This document shows positions 53,816 through 64,000 of a stretch of 64,000 nt of DNA, in pieces (positions within the stretch are counted from its first letter, which is position 1; each line of letters opens with the position of its first letter). The notes under the pieces were generated by a model that saw nothing but the letters and a program-made list of their open reading frames with translations, had not been told where the DNA came from and did not search any database. Source of the stretch: Neoechinorhynchus agilis (taxonomy: Eukaryota; Acanthocephala); assembly GCA_051530055.1 (NCBI GenBank), contig CM121342.1:3038001-3102000 (forward strand), written 5' to 3'. Made by a program: the position numbers and the translations under genes.

Positions 53816-54116
53816 AGGAAGCTAAAGGACGGCGAAAGTTAAAATTTCTTTTTGTTGATCATTGAGTACAACAGTCCGTCCAAATGTTCATTTTAAAAAA
53901 CAAAGTATTCCACACCCAAGTTTATTTAACACGATGATTAGTTTGTTTTTCTAATGGAGATAATGAAGAACTTGACGAAAAAAAGTTATATTCTTAAAAA
54001 ATTTTTTTACTTTAAACGCCTTTGAGTCTGATGCTTATTGAGTGCATTTTTAAAAGTTTAAACTAGACTAAATTTTTGGGCTGACAATAACACGTATCCT
54101 TCATGATAACATTCGG

Positions 54117-54350
54117 GTGAAAAGTAATCCTCTTACGGCGATTCACACCCCGAGCTTTGAGGGCGCATCGTTTCTGGCCACGGAACGATTTCTTTTGCGG
54201 AGATTGGTTTTAGAGGCGGTATACATTGATTCCGCACATGCAATGGAAGGCAATAAAGGTAATTTTGCACTGCGATTGTCCATCAAGGATATCAACGTAA
54301 GGAGGGACGTCGGATACCCAATCGCATGGGGTTCGTCCGGCATTTAACGG
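54117..54350 (+). mobile_element. possible Penelope-like GIY-YIG C-terminal fragment
   Basis: The plus-strand frame includes FLATERFLLRRLVLEAVYID and NKGNFALRLS, which fits the RRxLEAxxI...N..G..L closing helix of GIY-YIG domains in Penelope-like elements. Upstream motifs are missing. Short match, so moderate confidence. It overlaps the 3' end of the predicted antisense gene at 54292-54849. Confidence 0.4.
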
Positions 54351-54849
54351 CTCGATCCACGGGAATGGCAACCCCACGATCCCGAGCCAATAGGCTAATG
54401 CAATCTATGTTTCGGGTTTTTTTTTCAGATGACAATGTTTGAAAAGGTTTGGCCCACGAAATATTACGAAATAAAACTGAGTCTCGGGTGTGAATCGCAC
54501 AAGAGGAATAATACGTTTTGAAATGGAGACGTGGTGATTTCAATAAAGAATATGGTGCTATTTGGATTTGTGATATCTCTCTAATCCCTACGGATTTTGC
54601 TATTGATGTAGAGATGTTCACTTAAAATCAGAAAATGGGCTTATTTGAACGATAAGACTACTTACTAGGATACTGTTTCCAGCTACCAGACTTATTGACT
54701 CTCATGGAACCTCCGGAATGTGCTCGTAAGCCTTGCCAATGATTATTTTGTGAATCGTTTCCTGAAAACATTCGCTTGATTCTTCTCCACAGTCTTTTTA
54801 AAGGTTGCGATTCTCGATTCCGAGCAGCCTCCAAGTAAGGATCATTCAT
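54292..54849 (-). CDS. 170-aa unknown protein, two exons
   Basis: Not recognised. Exon 1 runs from the ATG at 54849 to 54666 and ends before the perfect donor GTAAGT. Exon 2 starts at 54620 after TGATTTTAAG and runs to the stop at 54292. The 45-bp intron has the standard size here and the phase joins exactly (A|TG). Exon 1 is basic (LKRLWRRIKRMF) and glycine/serine-rich at its end (AHSGGSMRVNKSGSWKQ). Exon 2 has no evident motif and its last part overlaps transposon-like sequence on the other strand, so the true C-terminus may be earlier. Support is the splice geometry, not homology. Confidence 0.45.
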
Positions 54850-55538
54850 GACTGTCGTCTAGAATGGATATGAGCACTTTTTTATGCTTTTAGTTGTGCA
54901 AGTTGCACCTTTATACAAATGTTTTGAGGTAAAAGACCACAATGAGTTGTTTGCTGTGTAGACAGGATGAATGTGCTTAGCTAAACTCATCCACGACTTG
55001 GCTCGAGACAATACGAAGTTGCCAGGGAAACTTTCGTGAAAGACTCATTTTTATGTGATCATTGCTTTTTGAAAATATTCGAAGTCGTTTTTAGCTGTTA
55101 TGAAAATAGATAATCGGAGCTATTTTTTAAAAACCCTTGACATCATGAGGAAATCGTAAATCTCGAGAATACCACATAATACGAGATATTGTGTGAATTG
55201 TGAATGCGAGCAATCTTCGATGGCCGTATTAGAACGGACAGTGTCGCCGCAGCCAGTAACACAAAATTCGCCACTGTTAAACCAGAGAGGGGATCAGCTA
55301 CTGAGGATCTCAAAAAGACGGGTTGAAATCATTATTTTGTTCCCTTTGGCGTCGATACACTGATCGTTTTTTACTGCGGTGCAGGACCTCGCCAATCAAT
55401 TGTCCAAGAGACTACAACTAACGAACGCTGCATCTTTCCTTTCAAAAATTACACCGACACTCTCAACTGAGCGATGCAGAGCGGTGGCGTAGATGTTTTT
55501 CGAACTGTTTTTGTTGAAAAAAAATAGAGATTTTTTAA
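54850..55538. other. no recognisable gene
   Basis: Spacer between two minus-strand gene candidates; no long frame or repeat. Confidence 0.4.
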
Positions 55539-56024
55539 TCAAAATATATAAGAGAAATTAAGATTGGTGTTATCAAATTCAAGGAAATATTCATTGTCGC
55601 CTCCTGCCGTTGCACCGAATAGTGATTTGATTTGCGTGAAGCAGTTCATTTTGGCATAGACACTTTTAACGATTTCATCAAATACCTTGATCATTTCCAG
55701 TAAGAAATTCTTCATTTGATCCATATGAAAGTTGTAGACATTAATCGTAAGATTTTCGACAAGTGATTTGCGAAACACTTGCGTCGACTTGAAATCTTCT
55801 TTGGACTGATTTTGGTTTCCAATTCCCTCCTTGCCTTCTACTTTATTTATAATAGTGACTTTTTCAAGTTGTCTATTAACTATAAAGTTGTTCTTAAAGT
55901 TTTTTTCATCCGTAATCATCATAACTCTGCTGCAGTTTGCAGATTCAGACTTATTTGAACAAAAAGTGGGGAAAGCGAGCACTTTTAATGATAAGACTAG
56001 AACACTCGCAACAAAGATTGCCAT
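55539..56024 (-). CDS. 161-aa secreted protein, unknown family
   Basis: A single frame from the ATG at 56024. The first ~18 residues (MAIFVASVLVLSLKVLAF) form a good signal peptide with likely cleavage just after. The mature part is Asn/Lys/Glu-rich, with NLTIN as a potential N-glycosylation site, cysteines near residues 22, 32 and 127, and helices around MDQMKNFLLEMIKVFDEIVK. No family recognised. A TATA-like motif lies upstream at the expected distance for a short 5' UTR. Likely a small lineage-specific secreted protein. Confidence 0.6.
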   Translation of the reverse strand: MAIFVASVLVLSLKVLAFPTFCSNKSESANCSRVMMITDEKNFKNNFIVNRQLEKVTIINKVEGKEGIGNQNQSKEDFKSTQVFRKSLVENLTINVYNFHMDQMKNFLLEMIKVFDEIVKSVYAKMNCFTQIKSLFGATAGGDNEYFLEFDNTNLNFSYIF

Positions 56025-56076
56025 CTAGATAGCTCGACGAAAGTGTCTACTCTTTTCGTCGAAAAGAGCATCTCTC

Positions 56077-56084
56077 ATATATAT
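56077..56084 (-). promoter_or_regulatory. TATA-like box of the secreted-protein gene
   Basis: TATATAT on the minus strand, about 55 bp before the ATG at 56024. Between them lies the palindrome CTCTTTTCGTCGAAAAGAG (56051-56069). Confidence 0.45.
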
Positions 56085-56304
56085 CCTAAAAAAAGACTAA
56101 CTCTTCGTCGGTCCATACACAGCTTGACATTTTAGACTTGTACAATTTAGAGCCTCTCCTCGTACTAGATCTGAGTGAAGAATCTGAATTGTTTTAGAGT
56201 TTAAAGTAAACTTCGATGATAGACACGTAGTTTTTACTCGTGATTTATGCAAAATCATATGAAACATCGTCGACTTCTCTCTCGTCGTCCTCTCTCTCGC
56301 CGTC

Positions 56305-56363
56305 GACCGTCATCCACCTCTCCGGATCCGTCATCCACCTCTCGGGGTCCGCCATCCACCTCT
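56305..56363. repeat. 21-bp minisatellite, about 2.7 units
   Basis: CCGTCATCCACCTCTCCGG-type units in tandem, preceded by a CT-rich tract (CTCTCTCGTCGTCC). Part of an otherwise empty 600-bp spacer (56085-56626). Confidence 0.7.
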
Positions 56364-56626
56364 AAAATGATCACGAGGACCCAGAGGTACATGGGTCCTC
56401 TTCTTAAACAAAATAAATAAAACGTGTCGTTGAATCCCTGGATCGATTCAGCCGTGAGTTTACATTATTGAACGCAAAGTTGACCAAGAATTTGTCATCT
56501 AAAGTTAAGAAAGTAAGTTGGAATATGTGAAATATGTGGTGATATTTTAGGTTCCAACAATAAAATATTTTTTGGATAATATAAGCTTTATTTTCGGCAA
56601 TTGTTATTGTTGCACATTAAAAATCA

Positions 56627-57878
56627 TTATTCAGATAAAAGATCTTTTAAGATTACACGCGACTTTTTAGACATTCCCGCTTTTTGCATATTTAAAAAGA
56701 ATCCATCTTCAGTAGAATGTTCAATTGAATGGTAAGGATCTCCATAAGATGTGGTCAGATACTTTCGCCAAATCTTGATGGCCAATGCTCGCTGAAGGTT
56801 GAGGAACACAAATGGACTTAGTGGAACAATTCGCACACTTCCTTGGCATTCATCTTCGCCGGATTTAGATACGATCTTTAAAAGGATCAATCCACTATTC
56901 GTCAAACGCATTGTTGAAAACAAAACGTTTGATCGGATTCGTCCGATCACTTTTTCCACTTTAATGTATTTTATTAAATGTGTTACCAAATCCGCGAGTA
57001 TTAGAAATTGTGAGTGCTCTTCAGCCTTTTCCGAAAGCATAAGACAATATTTGCCAATAAGACATTTTCGATGGCAGTGTAGAAAAAGCGTTCTCTGGAA
57101 TCGAATAAAGGAAACCGAGTCCTGAACTTAGCGAGACAACGAAGAACCCGGAGAACACTTTTGGTACGTTTTTGAATAAACCATCGAGTTTTTCTCGCTT
57201 ACAGCCTTTTTCTACACTGTATTCGTGCCAATTGAGTTCAATTTTTGACAAATCGATACTCGCAATCTTGTCCGTGAAAGCACTTTCAGCGTTTTTAAGA
57301 ACTCCGCCAAAGACATAAGCCAATCCTTCGAACACTACGACGCACGGAGCCACTCTGTGGAATTTATCCACTTGGTCTTCTCCATGAATTTCATGGTAAC
57401 AAAACGATCGCTTGTAAGTATCGACTTCGACGACGACTTTGGAACATTCTGTTGGAAAACAATATCCGCCAATGACAAATACCGAATTTTCATGAACGAC
57501 CACATCAGGAAGGTAAGGTAAGTAATTTTGCTTACATCTAATGCAGCTGATTAAACCTCTTCCATCTTGCAAGCTGATTCTATATGATTCTCTGCCTTCG
57601 GATACATATTTGAAACTAAATTTGTTTCCAATGAAACTTTTGTCGCTAGACTTTACACTTATTTCCCGATCAGTCTTCGGAATCAAAATACTTGGCATAA
57701 AGGGTTCAAATTCGTAAGTTGTGCCGCAATAACGTTGCGTATCCCAAGAGGAAGGGTCTTTGAGTTTATCGAGAAATTTATACGGAAAAGAAGACGAAAA
57801 CATTTCTTCCATTTTGGTTTTTCCTTCTTTAATTTCGGATATTGATCCCTCGATATATAAAAATTCGTCAATTCTCAT
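56627..57878 (-). CDS. Kelch-like beta-propeller protein, frame broken once
   Basis: The ATG at 57878 opens 285 codons to 57021. A second frame of about 137 codons overlaps the end and runs to 56627. Two Kelch-type strands are clear: VVVHENSVFVIGGY (about residue 127) and CVVVFEGLAYVFGGV (about residue 180), each with the hydrophobic run and paired glycines. This suggests a propeller used for protein binding. No BTB or BACK domain is visible. The switch of frame lies between about 57120 and 57030. In the second phase open sequence extends upstream of its first ATG (CHRKCLIGKYCLMLSEKAEE), so one indel or a short unrecognised intron probably joins them into a protein of about 415 residues. Confidence 0.55.
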
Positions 57879-58768
57879 CTCTTTTTGACGCGAACGGCGA
57901 TTTATCTTAAATAATCACAAACAATAAAATCGATTGAATTTCCCTTCCTTTTAAAATTCATCAACAAAAGATCACACATTGGCTTTATCCTGCCAGCTTA
58001 CAAAGCTATAAAATCGAAGTTTTACATACTTAAATTAAGGTGAAATTAAATATTTAATTTTTAAACTCATTTGATCGAATGGCACTATTAAATAAAATGT
58101 GAAATAGTAAAGTTTTCCTACGAAAACTGCAACCGAGAGAGATATAGAAAGCGGCGAGCACATCTTTGAGAGAAACGAAAACGCTCAAATACTCCAAATA
58201 TCTTAGAATTGTACAGAAAATATCTAAAAACCGAAAAGCAATGCTCAATAAAACATTTATTATATTCTCAAATGTGGATCATTTTCAATCCAATTGAAAC
58301 TTTGGTACTCAATTACTGATTTTTCCGCATATTTTCGGTCGAATTGTACTGAAGCGAAATCTTTTAAGGCTTTAGAGGGACAATTCTCGAATCAAATAAT
58401 CCTAATGAAAAGTCGATAAGGTGGGATTCGCAATCGATGGTACCAAAGCCGCCAGCATTATGAGCACGACATCGACTGGCGACGAGCTGGGAAGTGATTG
58501 ATGCCACCACGAGTAGGGCCTGTATTTTAGATTGAAAAATGAAAGAGATATTGAGAAGGAAAAGAGTTTTTGCTGCTGGACAATATGAAGTAAAAACAAG
58601 CGATTTGCGACGGCTGGACAATATGAAGTAAAAACAACCGATTTGCGACGTTAATAAGAAACGTAGTTGCGCTGATTCCAAATCTGGTTTCAGATTTTTG
58701 ATAGCTGTCATAGTTATTGAGTTATTCATCTTTCAATCTTTAAACAAACATTCTTGATAAATGATAGA
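57879..58768. other. no recognisable gene; short direct duplication
   Basis: GGACAATATGAAGTAAAAAC followed by GATTTGCGACG occurs twice, at about 58578-58611 and 58616-58650. Overlapping frames at 58364-58729 show no motif. Confidence 0.45.
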
Positions 58769-59037
58769 TATGTGTTTAAGATTATTTTTTCCATACGCTG
58801 CTGAATGGACACACAGTCCACCGATTTCGGTCTGGGAAAGCGCTGGTCACAGTTATAAGTTTGTACATCTCTCCGGATTCTCAGATACCTCCGGGGGAGG
58901 CGGAACTCATCAGTGAGTTTCCTCCATTCAACGGGGTACTTCGAATGCGTTGGTTGTGCATCATCGTCGGTAACGGATTCGAACCCGCTGATCCTAAATG
59001 AGATCAGGAGCATCAGTCCACTCGACCACCTCAGCAC
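58769..59037 (-). mobile_element. tRNA-derived SINE, copy 2
   Basis: Minus-strand copy of the element at 4764-5031: GGTGGTCGAGTGG and GGTTCGAATCC promoter-like boxes at the start (59030 side), and the same conserved body ending with GGAAAAAATAAT near 58779. The box-B spacing is unchanged. Confidence 0.8.
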
Positions 59038-59234
59038 AACTACGGAATGTACAAACTTCGCAACAAATTGGCCTGGATTAGCTTTCCGATTTAAGTGTTC
59101 TTATAGGTGGCTCAGACGGTATTTTTTTATAGGTGTGTTTAAAATTACTTTTTCAACCATAGTTCCATGGGGTTCTTGGCCACATATCTAACTCGCTTCG
59201 ATTGTTTTCTCCGCCGCTGCTCATGATTTTGCGT

Positions 59235-59353
59235 CCGGATTCAGTGCATTGCGAACATTGACTCAAAAGGGTAGGTCAGTTTTCTCGATGTAGATGATCC
59301 TTTGATAGTCATCGGGCAAACATAGTTCGCTCGTTATCTCTTAGACCACGATT
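59235..59353 (+). repeat. 119-bp inverted repeat, left copy
   Basis: Begins CGGATTCAGTGCATTGCG and ends ATCTCTTAGACCACGAT. Its inverse lies at 59811-59927 with only a few mismatches. The right copy overlaps the tail of the RTE-type LINE, so the left copy is probably a second, oppositely oriented piece of that LINE. Confidence 0.85.
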
Positions 59354-59810
59354 CTTCGAGTGTAAATCGAATCTTATCGGTTATTTGTGTCCACTGATTT
59401 CCCTGGGCACGATACTGGACTTGTTTCCGGCGGTTCATGATGTCCAGTTCTCGTCAGTGTTCGTCTAAGTGTAGGCTCGCTTCTCCGTGGACAATCCGGA
59501 CATCCATTCTGGATCGTAGCAGCAACTTTAAAAAACGGCACTAGTGAACTTTTCACTGATATATTTTTATCTTCAGAATCGGTTATCCCCCCAATCGATT
59601 CCTTGAACGATTATTGTTCCGCTTCTCCTTTCTTGAGTAACACAAATTCTGGATCCTCCTGATATCGTGCAAACTCAATTCAATAGGTTTCCCGCTTTGT
59701 AAAGGAATCATCAATTTAAATGCCACGTTTTCGCTGTGCTTCTTGTTTATTGACCTTTGGCGTCTTCGCTGTACGAGTGCCGCAGTTGGGCTGCTAAATG
59801 TCGAGTTGTG

Positions 59811-59927
59811 ATATCGTGGTCTAAGAGATAACGAGCGAACTATGTTTGCCCGATGACTATCGAGGGATCATCTACATCGAGAAAACTGACCTACCCTTTT
59901 GAGTCAATGTTCGCAATGCACTGAATC
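59811..59927 (-). repeat. 119-bp inverted repeat, right copy
   Basis: Inverse of 59235-59353; the ~460 bp between the copies shows no coding motif. Confidence 0.85.
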
Positions 59928-60592
59928 CGGGTGTAAAATTGTGACAAACCGCGCAACGACAGAGAAAACTCGATATCTGGTGCGCGCTCACATTGCATGT
60001 TTAATATGCTGCCCAAATATTTGAATGTGTTCATCTTTTCGATCTGAGTTCCTTGCATATCGAGGTTACCCGGTCCCATGTATTTCGTTTTGCACCTGCT
60101 CGCTCTCAATCCTTTGCTCTCTAATCGTTGTCGCCAAATCTCCAGCAAATTCTTGAGCGTGTCCACATCCCTTGCTGTGAGCACCAAATCGTCCTGCGTT
60201 AATTTCTCTTTCCGCATTTCCTAGGACGTCCATCACGATCGTGAACAAGAATGGGCTCAGGGCCGAACCCTGTTGCAGACTAACGGAGACTAGGAAATAG
60301 TCGATGGTTCCGCCATGGCATCGAACGCAGGTGTAGCATTCTCGATACATCGCTCGAATCGCGGCACCATCCTACTGTTTTGTCTCCTCTTGAACGACAC
60401 GACGCAAAATCATGAACGAATCAATGACCAAAAGCACAACTCAGCGTTCTCGAAGCGAGTTAGATATGTGGCCAAGAACCCCATGGAACTATCGTCGAAG
60501 CACTTCTTATGTCCCGGATAAGGTGTTTCATCAGACAATGAGCGAAGGAGAGAGTTCTGGACATCAGTTCGGCGAAGCCCAAAAACTGCCAA
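59891..60592 (-). mobile_element. RTE-type LINE reverse transcriptase fragment
   Basis: The minus strand encodes MYRECYTCVRC, then VSLQQGSALSPFLFTIVMDV (motif B region of RTE-clade elements: VGLHQGSALSPFLF), then in another frame KNLLEIWRQRLESKGLRASR, SRCKTKYMG and FKYLGSILN (family: SKTEYM...FKYLGS). The catalytic DD box falls at a frame break near 60215. Upstream sequence to 60592 fits the pre-motif-A region. Interrupted and lacking the endonuclease. Its head lies about 150 bp before the PSMD2 start codon. Confidence 0.8.
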
Positions 60593-60735
60593 AGGGGCGA
60601 GACGAATTCCACCGTAAGAGGACGAAAAATCGAAAACTATTTCACAAGATTTCTTTATTGCGCTATAAATTCAGAAGACTGCATCTCAATTAGGTATTGT
60701 GGACCAACAAACGTCTGTGTTTTTTGAAGAAATCA

Positions 60736-63700
60736 ATGTCGGATCAGATTCCGCCAACTGGACCGATATCTCCAAATGACGTTCCTACACCGATGGATGT
60801 TGACGAGGACGAGGACAAAATTAGGGCTAAACAGGATGCCGAAATGACGGAAGAGGAGCTTGGTTTTCGATATAGTCGTGTTCCTTCAATAACGCCTATC
60901 GATCTTTCATCCATTGAATCAGAAGAAGATCGTTTATTGGCTGAAGAACTATTCCTGTGCCTTGATAGACTCCGTGACTCTTCGATGGCTCAATCAGCAC
61001 TTGAAATCATCCGGATTCGGATTCAAGAAGCAACCTGCACAATGACAAGTGTCCCGAAGCCTCTAAAGTACCTTCGAACTCGTCTGACGGAGATGATCTC
61101 AATATATGAACAATTGGACGACGAAGTAGCCTACAAAGCCTTACTGGCAATTGTGATCAGCGTTGTTGGAATGACGATTGGTCCTCGTGGGATCTGTGTC
61201 CGTTATAGAATCCTGAGCGAAAAAAGTTCGGATTTGGCTGAATGGGGTCACGAGTACGTCAAACATTTGAGTGCCGAAATCAGTCTTTGTTCCCAGATTC
61301 CGGAATACTATAACGATCTTTCTCGCGATTTCCCGGACTCCATACTTCTTCTAGCCAATCTTATCCTTCCTTATTTCCTCGATCATAACTGCGAAGCCGA
61401 TGCAGTCGATCTTCTATCGTCTTTGAGTATTACCAATAACCTTGTGAATGCATGCGATAGCCTCAATTATAGACGAATCGCACTCTATCTACTCACTTCG
61501 GCTCACTATTTGCTTTCTGATGACGAAGGAAAGGAGTTTGTATTGGTTGCCATGAGAATCTATTCTAGATTCCTTCAGTTCTCTAATGCTCTCATATGCG
61601 CTCTTATCCTTAGGGACGTGGATCAAGTTCTAGATGTTCTCTCAAAAGCTAAAGAAGCTGCTGACCATAAACGAGTTGATAAAGCTTTACCACTTCAACT
61701 CGCATACATACTCAGTAGACATGGATGGCCAAGTTATCAATCAAATCAATGTTTGCCCAAAATGGCCATTGGTGATCTAAAACAAACCGATATGATCTAG
61801 ATGAGGATCGATGAGTGGGGTCAGTGATCGCATACTCTACAAATTCTCTCAAAAACACTTTACACTACAAAAATTTCGAATTCAATTACTTCATCTTTTT
61901 TTGCAAATGGACGTTGTTGGAGTTTTTATTTCCCGAAATGAAAGTGTATTGTTTCGGAAATTTGTCTCTAAAAATCGCGTTCTAAAGTGGGGAAACTTTC
62001 TTTCCTAAAGTTTTTTGCATTCAAAAATTAAACTGATTTCCCATATTTCACTTCAAAAAAATTCCGACATTTTCACAAGGTTTTTATTGTTTTTTAGATA
62101 AAAGACGCTCAACAGAGGAGGAGAAAAGATACTTTTATTTTTCCATCTCCCCTCGATTTTTTGCATTCAAAAATTAAACTGATTTCCCATATTTCACTTC
62201 AAAAAAATTCCGACATTTTCACAAGGTTTATCATTGTTTTTTTAGATAAAAGACGCTCAACAGAGGAGGAGAAAAGATGCTTTCATTTTTCCAAAGTTTT
62301 TCCATCTCCCCTCGATTTTTTGCATTCAAAAATTAAACTGATTTCCCATATTTCACTTCAAAAAAATTCCGACATTTCCACAAGGTTTTTATTGTTTTTT
62401 AGATAAAAGACGCTCAACAGAGGAGGAGAAAAGATGCTTTCATTTTTCCATCTCCCCTCGATTTTTTGCATTCAAAAATTACACTGATTTCCCATATTTC
62501 ACTTCAAAAAAATTCCGACATTTTCACAAGGTTTATCATTGTTTTTTTAGATAAAAGACGCTCAACAGAGGAGGAGAAAAGATACTTTTATTTTTCCAAA
62601 GTTTTTCCATCTCCCCTCGATTTTTTGCATTCAAAAATTAAACTGATTTCCCATATTTCACTTCAAAAAAATTCCGACATTTTCACACTTTAATTTTTGA
62701 ATCCCAAAAAGAACGTTCTAAAATTTTATTTTTGTTACTATCGCGTTAACTTTCCTTTTTGAGTTCTCCTGGACTATTTTTCACTCATTGATCCAATACG
62801 TTATGAATGGCTCCTACAAAGGTTCCTACTTCCATACATTAGCTCGCGACTTGGGTATTCTTGAGCCTAAAGTCCCTGAAGATGTTTACAAGAGTCACCT
62901 AGTAAGTACAATAACTGGTTTTCCCGAAATGGTAAATGACACTCCAAGCGGGAAACATCTCGGTGACACTTTGGTCAACTGTCTCCTTAACGCTGGCTTA
63001 CAATCGGATCGTTTAATCAGTGACGACCCAGTTCAATACATTTTCAAAGAAGATGATTACGCTCGTTTGACAACCACAGCCTCCCTTGGGATGCTCAATA
63101 TTTGGGAAATCGATAAAGGAATGGCAGATCTTGACAAATGTATGTATTGTTCCGATAACTACGTTCGAGCAGGAGCACTTCTCGGTTGTGGCGTCCTCGG
63201 TGCCAACACCAACATTGAATGGGATCCAGTATTGGCTATGTTAAGGTCTCACATTGTGCCAACTCCCATCACTGCAACTGCTGCTACAACAACAACAACA
63301 ACCGGGTCCAATCAAGTGACCAATGGTCGTACTAAATTACGCGGCGAACAACTTGAACAAGTTGGAGCGATTCTTGGAGTTGGAATCGCTTATTGTGGGA
63401 CAGGACGACGAGACGTAATCAACTTGTTGTTACATTATCTCGAGAATAACGAATGTTTTGAATCGAATGTCTACACGGTCTTAAGTCTTGGAATGGTCGG
63501 ATTAGGAAGTGGAGACTCTGAAACGGTTACTGGGATTGTGTCATGGATCCTCGCTCAACGTGATTCACTCACTTGTGATCCTCTGATGAGATACGTTGCA
63601 CTCGGACTTTCGTTCTTCTATTACCGACGCGGAATCAAATTCACTGAAGCTATCTGCGAAACCGTTAAGATGTTCCCTAATAGTCTTGAAAAAGTTTGTA

Positions 63701-64000
63701 CTGCTCTCATCGCTGCAATGTCACTCGCAGGAACTTGCGATATGAATCAAGTTCACTTTTTAGTTGAAATGTGCACGGATGAGAGCGGACCGAAGAAAGA
63801 GGAGCCCGGTCAAGTTCAAGGTGGCCTCAATGTAGCCGGTGCTGCCATCTTAGGAACGGCCATTATTGTAATGCACGAAGAAATTGGCGTTGATATGTCA
63901 TTCAGGCTTTATGGACAACTCTTGCATATTGGAAGTCCTTCAGTGAAGAAAACAGTTCCTCTTGCACTCGCTCTCATCTCAGCATCCAATCCGAAACTAA
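60736..64000 (+). CDS. PSMD2: 26S proteasome regulatory subunit PSMD2 (RPN1), 5' part
   Basis: RPN1 is the large toroid of proteasome repeats in the base, docking ubiquitin receptors and USP14. The ATG at 60736 gives MSDQIPPTGPISPND, then ELFLCLDRLRDSSMAQSALE, YLRTRLTEMISIYE and CEADAVDLLSSL. Exon 1 reaches at most 61797. An intron containing a minisatellite follows, and exon 2 starts at about 62764 after CTTTTTGAG: HTLARDLGILEPKVPEDVYK (human ALARELDIMEPKVPDDIYK), TTTASLGMLNIWEIDKG, VRAGALLGCGVLGANTN, GAILGVGIAYCGTGRRDVIN (human GSIFGLGLAYAGSNREDVL) and VPLALALISASNP at the window edge, all PC repeats. A Thr/Ala-rich loop (ATATTTTTTG type) of about 30 residues is inserted after GANTN. The exact donor is not certain. 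The gene continues past 64000. Confidence 0.92.
62011..62690. repeat. ~153-bp minisatellite in the PSMD2 intron, about 4.6 copies
   Basis: Unit starts TTTTTTGCATTCAAAAATTA and includes TTCCGACATTTTCACAAGG, AAAAGACGCTCAACAGAGG and CCATCTCCCCTCGA. Spacings alternate 145, 160, 146 and 161 bp because every second unit carries an extra AAAGTTTTTCC-type piece, so the true period is a 306-bp dimer. It enlarges an intron in a genome where most are about 45 bp. Confidence 0.92.

Overview
The window is metazoan nuclear DNA: AT-rich, with GT-AG introns of mostly about 40-55 bp, several satellite arrays and many small transposon remnants. The presence of a MECOM/EVI1-type zinc-finger gene, a DP (TFDP) copy, CIR1, SRPRB and two proteasome genes supports an animal, probably a compact-gene invertebrate. 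I cannot place the phylum from the sequence alone.

Layout. 0.3-2.3 kb is a 109-bp satellite, followed by an unknown gene broken at a T run (2.3-3.1 kb). 4-6.5 kb holds a tRNA-derived SINE and a broken Ty3/gypsy fossil. 7.9-8.9 kb is a truncated third copy of the gene that dominates the next region. 11.38-22.32 kb is one spacerless palindrome with arms of about 5.5 kb. Each arm carries a gene for a protein of five tandem helical repeats (one intact 670-aa reading frame, on the right arm) plus decayed TFDP-, SLC22- and CCCH-finger-like pieces. 22.5-23.1 kb is a LINE. 24.1-25.0 kb is an unknown reading frame split by an uninterrupted run of 257 C.

25.4-32.8 kb is a dense gene block: CIR1 (-), SRPRB (+), a DHX37-like helicase fragment (+), PSMD5 (-) and HSD17B10 (-). 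The HSD17B10 intron holds duplicated repeats and a small antisense two-exon gene. 33.05-34.81 kb is a 155-bp satellite. 35.3-37.9 kb is a sulfotransferase gene with an unusual N-terminal extension, followed by a 92-bp satellite to 40.0 kb. 41.6-43.6 kb is the 3' part of a MECOM-like gene (-), followed upstream by about 6.5 kb without recognisable genes. 50.2-51.3 kb is Penelope-like DNA. RPS12 (+) is at 51.6-52.05 kb. Hairpin elements fill 52-54 kb. Three less certain genes (two-exon unknown, secreted protein, Kelch-like) lie at 54.3-57.9 kb. After a second SINE and an RTE-type LINE, the window ends inside PSMD2 (+, from 60.7 kb).

The ordinary genes are housekeeping: proteasome base and its assembly (PSMD2, PSMD5), ER targeting (SRPRB), translation (RPS12), mitochondrial metabolism (HSD17B10) and transcription (CIR1, MECOM). 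I see no pathway-level clustering beyond the two proteasome genes about 31 kb apart. The most unusual items are the palindromic five-repeat gene, two gene interruptions bounded by inverted repeats that lack a usable GT donor, the 257-C run, and a satellite whose monomer looks like a mini-exon plus mini-intron.
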